Source: Planctomycetaceae bacterium (GTDB taxonomy: Bacteria; Planctomycetota; Planctomycetia; Pirellulales; Thermoguttaceae). From it: DNA of 15,725 nt. Within the stretch, counting starts at the first letter, position 1; every line of letters starts with the position of its first letter. The notes under the pieces are model-generated. The model worked only from the letters and a program-made list of their open reading frames with translations, made no database searches and was not told the DNA's origin. The stretch covers positions 1 through 15,725 of the forward strand of contig JAISQH010000175.1 of assembly GCA_031274385.1 (NCBI GenBank), in the 5' to 3' direction. Both the position numbers and the translations under genes were made by a program. Positions 7,919 through 13,999 of this stretch are shown here, piece by piece.

Positions 7919-8009
7919 CGTTAATAGTGAATCGTGTTTGTGATTTGCAACGAAAAATATGAAATAATGCTTGCGTCTTCACTATTAACGATTCACTCTT
8001 AACGATGAA
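7873..8009. repeat. Cluster of ttaatagtgaat repeats with inverted copies
   Basis: The 15-mer tcgttaatagtgaat occurs at 7873-7887 and again at 7918-7932. Inverted copies follow: ttcactattaacg (about 7978-7990) and cgattcactcttaacg (7989-8004). The segments 7919-7934 and 7989-8004 pair over 15 of 16 bases and form a stem-loop between the Spy-like and PQQ genes. The cluster overlaps the first codons of the PQQ gene. The stem may also weaken or end transcription coming from the Spy-like gene. Confidence 0.7.
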
Positions 8010-8019
8010 CTCAATTAAT

Positions 8020-8694
8020 TTAGTGTCCGGCTTTGAGACCAACGGCTTCGCGAAGTCCTTTGCCTTCTTCGGTTAATTTTTTACCAAGTTCCAATTGCTC
8101 CGGTGTCAAAACGGCTTTCATTTTGGCGTTATATTCTGTTGCAATTTCTTTCATGGAACTGCGGTTTTTTTCCGAAACGGTTTTACGTTCTTCTTCGGAC
8201 AGTTTTTTGAAATCAATTCCTTTCAAAAGTTCCTGATATTTTCCGCTTCGTTCCACTTCGATGTTACGCAATTTTTGCGTTTGTTCGGCGGTCAGGTCGA
8301 ACACTTCGAGTTTCGTCGCGTACAAGGAATTGGCGTCCAATCCGCCGTCGAGTTGGAACTTGTAGGTCTGGACTTGTTTCTTTTGTTCCGGCGTGAGAAT
8401 TTTGTAAATTTCCGCACGAAATTCATCGTCCATTTTGAACGCTTCCTCCGCAGGCGGATCACCGCCGGGTTTGCCGTCACGTCCGTGCGGAAAATAGGAA
8501 TTATTGACCGCAGTTTTGAGTTTTTCGATTTGTTCGCCGGTGAGTCCTAATTTCTTGATCAAACCTTCGGTCTTGATAAAGATTTCAAACCGTTCCGCTT
8601 CGCTCGGCTTGTTCGCTAAAACAGCGGAAACACCAAGCGCAAACAAAATAAGTGTAAAAAACACAATCGAAATGGTTAATACTGTACGTTTCAT
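8020..8694 (-). CDS. Periplasmic Spy/CpxP-like LTxxQ-motif protein
   Basis: A 224-residue exported, highly charged helical protein. Residues 1-27 form a signal peptide (MKRTVLTISIVFFTLILFAL, then up to VLA). Four LTxEQ motifs are spaced along it: LTGEQ (51-55), LTPEQ (100-104), LTAEQ (134-138) and LTPEQ (196-200). These resemble the LTxxQ motif of Spy and CpxP, which are periplasmic ATP-independent chaperones or stress sensors; here the protein is longer and has more repeats, so the shared function is inference. The Shine-Dalgarno sequence GAAAGGAC at good spacing fixes the start. A hairpin in its 5' leader (8739-8773) could affect expression. It lies between the M16 peptidase and PQQ genes on the same strand, with 272 and 101 base gaps. 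Confidence 0.8.
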   Translation of the reverse strand: MKRTVLTISIVFFTLILFALGVSAVLANKPSEAERFEIFIKTEGLIKKLGLTGEQIEKLKTAVNNSYFPHGRDGKPGGDPPAEEAFKMDDEFRAEIYKILTPEQKKQVQTYKFQLDGGLDANSLYATKLEVFDLTAEQTQKLRNIEVERSGKYQELLKGIDFKKLSEEERKTVSEKNRSSMKEIATEYNAKMKAVLTPEQLELGKKLTEEGKGLREAVGLKAGH

Positions 8695-8738
8695 AATTTA
8701 TTGTCCTTTCAAAAAAGGGGGTGAAAACTGAGTGTGAA

Positions 8739-8773
8739 CCGCAAGTTACACAAAATACTTGTTTCACCTGCGG
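8739..8773 (-). promoter_or_regulatory. Possible 5'-leader hairpin of the Spy-like gene
   Basis: In minus-strand RNA, CCGCAGGU (8773-8766) can pair with ACUUGCGG (8746-8739), giving eight pairs including one G-U, around 19 loop bases. It lies 45 bases before the Spy-like start. It may be a leader structure or an upstream terminator; no T-run follows closely. Confidence 0.3.
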
Positions 8774-8819
8774 CTCTTGAAAAAATCTCAAAAAAATAAT
8801 AAACCGATTTTCTTATTTC

Positions 8820-8944
8820 ACCACGAAGCCACAAAAAGCACGAATTTGTTTTACCGTTGAAGTGTGTGATTTTGTCAACAGATTGCGCAGATTTAACAGA
8901 TTTTAATAAAAAACGAAACTGTATCATCTGTAAAATCTGTTGAC
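8820..8944. repeat. Short dispersed-repeat remnants with inverted repeat
   Basis: The segment starts with ccacgaagccacaaaaagca (from 8821), typical of a degenerate repeat type seen between genes in many bacteria. It continues with repeated cagatt/acagattt units and a perfect inverted repeat gtcaacagatt (8874-8884) / aatctgttgac (8934-8944). It begins 22 bases beyond the M16 stop codon, so it could also act as a terminator, though the loop is long (49 bases). Confidence 0.55.
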
Positions 8945-8966
8945 CAACAAAAATAGATTTGAAATT

Positions 8967-11900
8967 TTATTTTTCCGAATTGAGTTCCATGATGCGTATG
9001 ATATTTTTGAACAAGTTCTTGCGCGTTTCAAGTTTTTCGTTATTACCAAAGACGCACAGGTTGTTCTGTTCTGTGACATTGCGGAACATCGTGGCAAACT
9101 GACGAAGATCGTTTTTGGTTGTTGACAACACTTCGTTCCATTCACGCAGAAGGTTCTCTTGAGTCAGACCGGAATAATACATGGACGTAACCCGTTCCGC
9201 TTTTTGTGACGGCGTGAGCGGTTTGTCGAGACCGCCGATGGTCGCAATGATTGCGTCGGACAATTCCGTTTCAGAAATGTCAAACGTTTCGAGATATTCG
9301 GCTGTTTTATCGAATACAGAAATTGTCTTTTCCAGATTTGGGTCACGGTAAGACCAGAAGGAACAAACACCGCTCCGCTCCACCGCAAAACCGCCGCCAT
9401 ACGCACCGCCGAGAATCCGAATATTGTCCCAAATATAACCGGTTCGCAAAACATCCGTCAAAACGAGGAGTTTTCCCGAATAGGCAACACCGGCTTTCTG
9501 ATAATCGGCGGCTCGGACAACATATTGAACGCGGGTTGGTACAATAATCGCTTCATTAAGTTGGCTGTTGACTTTGAATGTTGTTGCAGAAACACCGGAC
9601 TCCGAGTCTTTTCGAATACGCGATTCAAACGCGGCAATGACCGGTTCCGCCGTAACAAAATCACGTTGCGGCAACGTCACCGTAATGAGACGATTCCCAC
9701 ATTTTCCGAACAGTTTTCCTGCCGTGATTTCCAGAAAGTGAAGCATTTTCGCGGGATCGGCTTCGAGTTTCTTTTCAAACTCAAGCAAGAATTGATAATA
9801 TCCGATACCGGATGTCCGGTCTTTGTAGGCGTCTATCGGCGAAAAATAAGACGCGGCACGAACCTGCCCCAAACGATGTCCGCTGGTCAGGAAACGTTGT
9901 TCCAAAGCGATACGCCGTTCCCTGATTATTTCTTTGATCCGTTCGGCATTTTTGAATCGGGTATTCAACATCTCAAACGTCAGATCAAGTCCCTTTTCCA
10001 ATTTTGGAAGAAGCGTTTTGGTTCGAATGGTAAACACAGCGGCAAACTCACCCGGTTTACCTTCAATCGGATATGTTGTTACGCCTGCCGAAATACCGCC
10101 GGTGTGAATATCGATTTCACTGTTCAAACCGGAATAAGTGTACGTTGTTGTGTCCAGACGACCAAGCAGATCGGAAATCAACATTGTGTACGGTGCCGCA
10201 ACAGACGGAAGTTGCATTGCATCGAAACAAACCGTTACGTAAGCAATTTTATTCGTATCGGTGTCAATGTTGATGATCGGTGTGTCGCCAACGGTTTTTT
10301 TCGTAAACGGAATATTTTCCGGTTGCGCTTTGAGATCAGAAAGGGAAAGGCGCGGAATCGCGGCAATCTCTTCAGGTTTGTCTGGAGCCGATTGACGTTC
10401 GATCAGAATTTGTTGTTTCTTTTTGATTTCATCAATTTCAGCAACAGAAAGCGATTTTTTGATTTCGGCAAGTTTTGTTTTGAGTCTTTCGGCGTCTTCT
10501 TTTTCGAGTCCCTGTTTGGGAATCAGAGTGACCGAGCCTCGTGAAGAATTTTCAAGCAAATATTGCAGGATCAGTTTTTCAAAATAACCGTTGGCAGCCT
10601 CTTCACGAATCTTCTTGAAAACCGGTTCAAACCGCTGATCCAAAAGAGGATCAAGATGATGAACCCAATTTTTGTGTAACTGCATGTTGATTGAAATACC
10701 TTTCGAAAAATGACCGCCTGAAAATTCACGTAACTGAAATTCTTTTCTGTTCACGGCTCCGTCAATTAGCTTCCGGTCAATTCCTTGTTTCACAAGATTT
10801 TTTAAGGTCTGATCAACGATTTTTTCAAAGAGTTCTTTCTTTTCCTGATCCGAGTTTTTCACAATGATTGAAAAACAAGGTTGTTTGAGCGAACTGTCAA
10901 ACGAGGCACTGATTTCCTTTCCGACTCCCGCATCAAGAAGCGCACGTTTGAGCGGAGCGGCTTCACTTTGAACTAAAATATAAGCAAGCAAATCCATTCC
11001 GAATTGCCGCCGTACATTTTCAAGATCAACCGGTAACAAATAATTCAAACTCAAAAATGTTTTCCCTTCGGTCGGTTCCGTTGGTGTAACGGAATACTCA
11101 AATTCAAAAGTTTTTGGTTTATCAAATGTTCCCGGCGTTGTGATTTCGGCGTCAATGGTTTTTCGTTCAAACCGGTTCAGATATTCCGTATCGAGAAATT
11201 GGAGATGTTTTTCGGCATCGCCGTTCCCGTACAGAAAAATCATCGCGTTGGAAGGATGATAAAATTTTTGGTGAAAATCACGGAATTTCTCAATGGTCAA
11301 TGTTGGAATCGAATGAGGATCGCCGCCGGAATCATTGCCGTAAGTCGAACCGGCATACATTGATTTTTGAATTTTACGGTACAAATATCCTTGAGGAGAA
11401 GAATACGTTCCTTTCATTTCGTTATAAACGATTCCATTGTACGATAATTCTCCGGTTTCCGGATTGACTTCGTAGTGCCAGCCTTCCTGCATGAGAATTT
11501 CAGACAGTTCAAGAACGCGCGGAAACAAAACGGCGTCCATATAGACATTCATCAAATTGAGGAGGTCTTTATCGTTACGGCTTGCAACCGGATACGAAGT
11601 GCAATCGTCGGCGGTGTAAGCGTTCAAAAAGGTCTGGAGCGAACTTTTTCGGAGACTCATAAACGGTTCTTTTGTCCGAAATTTTTTCGAACCGCAAAGA
11701 GAAGAATGTTCCATGACGTGAGCAATGCCGGAATCATCGGTCGGCGGCGTGCGGAACGTGATCGCGAAAACTTTGTTATCGTCGTCATTAGAAAGATACA
11801 AAAGCGACGCCCCCGACTTGACGTGTTCAAATTTCAAGGCGGTCGAGTTGAGTTCGTCAACCGTTTCGACCGAAAGGAGTTTGAATCCGTGGGTCACGCT

Positions 11901-11984
11901 GCCAACTTCCGTCGGCGCAGCCTCCATATTTGCCGTCCAGACGGCAAGAGAAAAAATTAATGTTGCGATTATTTTGTAAAACAT
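8967..11984 (-). CDS. Exported M16C metallopeptidase, presequence-protease (PreP)-like
   Basis: A 1005-residue zinc peptidase of the insulinase (M16) superfamily, close to the size of PreP/Cym1 proteins that degrade short unstructured peptides in a closed two-half chamber. The inverted zinc motif is HVMEH (His89, Glu92, His93). The distal zinc ligand is Glu189 in YNEMKG, with the same 100-residue spacing as in plant PreP. The C-terminal half has the family's glycine-rich GGAYGGG and SYRDP segments. The N-terminus MFYKIIATLIFSLAVWTANM followed by EAA is a signal peptide, so it acts outside the cytoplasm. An upstream in-frame ATG (12107) would run into the DUF1559 gene and through its terminator; the ATG at 11984, after GAAAGA, is preferred. 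A likely role is clearing free peptides, for example cleaved signal peptides. Confidence 0.93.
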   Translation of the reverse strand: MFYKIIATLIFSLAVWTANMEAAPTEVGSVTHGFKLLSVETVDELNSTALKFEHVKSGASLLYLSNDDDNKVFAITFRTPPTDDSGIAHVMEHSSLCGSKKFRTKEPFMSLRKSSLQTFLNAYTADDCTSYPVASRNDKDLLNLMNVYMDAVLFPRVLELSEILMQEGWHYEVNPETGELSYNGIVYNEMKGTYSSPQGYLYRKIQKSMYAGSTYGNDSGGDPHSIPTLTIEKFRDFHQKFYHPSNAMIFLYGNGDAEKHLQFLDTEYLNRFERKTIDAEITTPGTFDKPKTFEFEYSVTPTEPTEGKTFLSLNYLLPVDLENVRRQFGMDLLAYILVQSEAAPLKRALLDAGVGKEISASFDSSLKQPCFSIIVKNSDQEKKELFEKIVDQTLKNLVKQGIDRKLIDGAVNRKEFQLREFSGGHFSKGISINMQLHKNWVHHLDPLLDQRFEPVFKKIREEAANGYFEKLILQYLLENSSRGSVTLIPKQGLEKEDAERLKTKLAEIKKSLSVAEIDEIKKKQQILIERQSAPDKPEEIAAIPRLSLSDLKAQPENIPFTKKTVGDTPIINIDTDTNKIAYVTVCFDAMQLPSVAAPYTMLISDLLGRLDTTTYTYSGLNSEIDIHTGGISAGVTTYPIEGKPGEFAAVFTIRTKTLLPKLEKGLDLTFEMLNTRFKNAERIKEIIRERRIALEQRFLTSGHRLGQVRAASYFSPIDAYKDRTSGIGYYQFLLEFEKKLEADPAKMLHFLEITAGKLFGKCGNRLITVTLPQRDFVTAEPVIAAFESRIRKDSESGVSATTFKVNSQLNEAIIVPTRVQYVVRAADYQKAGVAYSGKLLVLTDVLRTGYIWDNIRILGGAYGGGFAVERSGVCSFWSYRDPNLEKTISVFDKTAEYLETFDISETELSDAIIATIGGLDKPLTPSQKAERVTSMYYSGLTQENLLREWNEVLSTTKNDLRQFATMFRNVTEQNNLCVFGNNEKLETRKNLFKNIIRIMELNSEK

Positions 11985-12045
11985 ATTTTGTCTTTCAATA
12001 AAAAAGTACGAAAAATCGGAAATGAAATACAGTACATATTTGAAT

Positions 12046-12079
12046 AAACCGGGAACGTTACTGTATTCGTCCCCGGTTT
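12046..12079 (-). terminator. Hairpin terminator of the DUF1559 gene
   Basis: On the minus strand the stem AAACCGGGGACG / CGTTCCCGGTTT makes 12 pairs with one G-U around a 10-base loop, starting 12 bases after the DUF1559 stop codon. The following T-run is short (TTTATT), so efficiency is uncertain. It separates the pseudopilin gene from the M16 peptidase gene. Confidence 0.75.
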
Positions 12080-12090
12080 TTTGAAACGTG

Positions 12091-13296
12091 TTACGGCAGG
12101 GAAACAACCTCGCCGTTATTAATTGTTGACAAGGCTTTCCATGCGTCTAATTGAATTGTATCGGAAATCATACGAACACTTCCATCAACGCGGAGGACAT
12201 TAACACCGCCCGGATGATAACTTCGTGCCGCTAAAAATCCGCAATTCATACTGTACCAAGCTGACGGCACTTTTGAATTGGGCGGTAAAAACGCACCGTA
12301 ACTAACATACTGTAACCGACCAATCATCCAAGTAGCACTACGGTCAGCGTACCAACTTGTTTTAGTTGACAACGCACTTGCCAAACCTTCCGGTGTTGTT
12401 TCGGCAAACATATCCGTACCACCGGCAATCATTAATGTACGATATTGTCCTGAACTGACACCGTCCGCATAAGATAATCCGGTCACATCTGCCGTCAGAG
12501 TCGAAGCCGTTCCTCCCGGACCGACAATACTTTCTGACATTGCCATCGTATTACTTGTTCCATCGGTAATAGAAGCAAAATCATAAATATTTGATTCCGC
12601 GCTGGTGGTTCCTGCCATTCCGGTGCCACCTTTTGTCCAAAAGTGAAAAAGTCCCCCTGTGATGAGCGAACTAATCGAAACCCCTGCATCGGGATTTGAT
12701 ATCTGAGCCGCTGCCGCATAAACAGGACCTGTACAAACAACATAACTGTTTGGAGCAACCAGAGATTTTGTTCCAAGAACTTTACAATGAATCAAATCAC
12801 GCATTTGTTCACTGGGACAGAGACAAAACGGGAGTTTTGTTTGAACCACCGGATACAAAGAAGGATCAGTAGGTTGTAAGTTATAGTCAATCAAACTGTG
12901 TAACGAGACTTGTTCCGTGAATGGGAGTAACTGTGCCTGAGCAGAAAAAGTGTTTGCTGAAGCATATCCTAAGTTTGGAAAACACCCCCGCGTGTCGTGA
13001 TAATTGTGTAAGGCAAGTCCCCATTGTTTGATGTTATTTGTACAACTCATTCTTCTTGCCGCTTCACGCGCGGCTTGGACGGCGGGAAGGAGCAGAGCGA
13101 TCAAGACTCCGATGATCGCAATGACTACCAAGAGTTCCACTAAAGTAAACCCAGATAGCCCCCCCCCTATTTTGACATTTGTTTTAGGAAATGTACGGAA
13201 TTTCCTAAAGAAATCGTTGAAAAATTTTAACGATGTCAAATTGAACAGTGTTAAAATAATCTGACCGATTGTGGTGAAAAACTGTTGCATGAACAT
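12091..13296 (-). CDS. DUF1559 pseudopilin-like protein (type II secretion/type IV pilin-like N-terminus)
   Basis: A 401-residue protein of the DUF1559 family, which is greatly expanded in planctomycetes. The prepilin signal is SG|FTLVELLVVIAIIGVLIA, with cleavage after Gly49 and the conserved Glu at +5 of the mature protein. The typical QAAREAARRMSC segment follows, and near the C-terminus the H-X9-DG motif (HPGGVNVLRVDG). The start at 13296 is chosen because AAAGGAG lies 5 bases before it; the upstream ATG at 13311 contains this ribosome site. The 49-residue leader is long for a prepilin, hydrophobic and Phe-rich, and carries a perfect hairpin and a run of nine G coding three glycines (13159-13167). 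Slippage there would switch the frame. It is expected to be processed by a prepilin peptidase and displayed at the envelope; the function of the family is poorly known. Confidence 0.92.
   Translation of the reverse strand: MFMQQFFTTIGQIILTLFNLTSLKFFNDFFRKFRTFPKTNVKIGGGLSGFTLVELLVVIAIIGVLIALLLPAVQAAREAARRMSCTNNIKQWGLALHNYHDTRGCFPNLGYASANTFSAQAQLLPFTEQVSLHSLIDYNLQPTDPSLYPVVQTKLPFCLCPSEQMRDLIHCKVLGTKSLVAPNSYVVCTGPVYAAAAQISNPDAGVSISSLITGGLFHFWTKGGTGMAGTTSAESNIYDFASITDGTSNTMAMSESIVGPGGTASTLTADVTGLSYADGVSSGQYRTLMIAGGTDMFAETTPEGLASALSTKTSWYADRSATWMIGRLQYVSYGAFLPPNSKVPSAWYSMNCGFLAARSYHPGGVNVLRVDGSVRMISDTIQLDAWKALSTINNGEVVSLP
13159..13167 (-). repeat. Homopolymer run of nine G inside the pseudopilin leader
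   Basis: Nine consecutive C on the given strand encode Gly-Gly-Gly just before Leu-Ser-Gly and the prepilin cleavage site. With the current length the gene is in frame. Gain or loss of one base would uncouple the start codon from the prepilin domain. Confidence 0.85.
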
Positions 13297-13384
13297 ACAT
13301 GCTCCTTTCATACTGAAAAGGTGAAAATGTAATGTCCCGCTTGCTCCAGACGGGGTATCAAAACTTGAAATTACAAACTTGTTT

Positions 13385-13407
13385 GAAATTCAAAAGTTTT
13401 GAATTTC
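13385..13407. promoter_or_regulatory. Perfect 23-base palindrome upstream of the pseudopilin gene
   Basis: gaaattcaaaa, one base, then ttttgaatttc gives perfect 11-base arms about 90 bases before the pseudopilin start. Related half-site-like pieces (aaacttg, ttgaaatt) repeat between about 13361 and 13390. It could be a regulator binding site or a transcribed hairpin. Confidence 0.45.
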
Positions 13408-13450
13408 TAACAGTGTACCAACCTTTAAACATGCGCCAAGGGAGAGGTGC

Positions 13451-13480
13451 AAAAAAAAATTAAAAAAATTAAAAAATTTT
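13451..13480. promoter_or_regulatory. Helically phased A-tracts (bent DNA)
   Basis: Runs of nine, seven and six A begin at about 13451, 13462 and 13471, close to one helical turn apart. This spacing is known to bend DNA. It lies upstream of the pseudopilin gene and could affect its promoter. Confidence 0.45.
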
Positions 13481-13570
13481 GTTTGCAATTTATGTCTGGT
13501 AGTTCGACAGGATAACTGTCTATTTTCAATGAAGTCTTTTAAATTGGAACGATAAAGTAAAATTGATTTT

Positions 13571-13748
13571 AGTCGCGCTAGCGACGGTATGATGCATAAC
13601 CGGCGGTGTAGCACAGCGCAACCGCCGGATCGCGTCCCTTCCCACATGAGAAAGTCGCGCAGCGACGACATCATTGATATTATTGAGCAAAATCTCTTTC
13701 ATCCAATTCCCTAAACTCCACTTTTGATAATCTCGTCGCTGCGCGACT
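13571..13748. repeat. Palindromic repeat element with gtcgcgcagcgac ends
   Basis: The element contains agtcgcgctagcgac (13571-13585), a hairpin ccggcggt/accgccgg (13600-13607 and 13621-13628), and a perfect 16-base inverted pair agtcgcgcagcgacga (13653-13668) / tcgtcgctgcgcgact (13733-13748). The GC-rich palindromes contrast with AT-rich flanks. It is probably a REP- or MITE-like dispersed element. No transposase is present. Confidence 0.6.
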
Positions 13749-13780
13749 ATTAAAAAACAAAATAGACTGTTACAAACAAA

Positions 13781-13810
13781 CATGTACCAATATGTACCAA
13801 TATGTACCAA
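13781..13810. repeat. Three tandem 10-base repeats (atgtaccaa units)
   Basis: catgtaccaa is followed by two exact tatgtaccaa copies, so the same face of the helix is presented three times. Iteron-like or operator-like use is possible; simple slippage expansion is equally possible. Confidence 0.6.
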
Positions 13811-13909
13811 TAATAATTCCTGACCATTCACATAACATTGACTCCTTTCATCGTATTTTTGTAATAATGACGGGAGGCTGGTTGAGTAACTGATTTTTCG
13901 ACGCCGATA

Positions 13910-13937
13910 TTGATTTTCAGGAAAGGCGTGATATAAT
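13910..13937 (+). promoter_or_regulatory. Sigma70-type promoter of zwf
   Basis: TTGATT (13910-13915) and a perfect TATAAT (13932-13937) have a 16-base spacer, about 65 bases before the zwf start. The predicted leader of about 55 bases contains a 10-base duplication, agaggtgatg, at 13946-13955 and 13989-13998; the second copy is the zwf ribosome site. Confidence 0.7.
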
Positions 13938-13999
13938 TTTCCAAGAGAGGTGATGATTGATTTGTGACCGTGTTAAAATATTTTTATCAGAGGTGATGT

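Larger units (their letters stand above)
13297..13999. other. Divergent regulatory and repeat-rich gap
   Basis: This 703-base gap between the divergent pseudopilin and zwf genes has no supported gene. From left to right it holds a perfect 23-base palindrome (13385-13407), phased A-tracts (13451-13480), a palindromic repeat element (13571-13748), three tandem 10-mers (13781-13810) and the zwf promoter with its leader (13910-13999). Confidence 0.7.

Noticed and set aside
9525..10544. 339-codon ORF antisense to the M16 peptidase
   Set aside because: Arg/Asn/Phe-rich shadow of a strongly supported coding frame; no family-like motifs.
11985..12107. N-terminal extension of the M16 peptidase to the ATG at 12107
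   Set aside because: It would overlap the pseudopilin gene and read through its terminator hairpin, and it would bury the signal peptide that begins at 11984.
13781..13810. CRISPR-like array
   Set aside because: Units are only 10 bases long with no spacers, and no cas genes are present.
13390..13831. Two overlapping minus-strand ORFs of 94 and 101 codons
   Set aside because: They run through palindromic repeats, A-tracts and tandem 10-mers; composition is driven by repeats and no ribosome site or family motif is seen.
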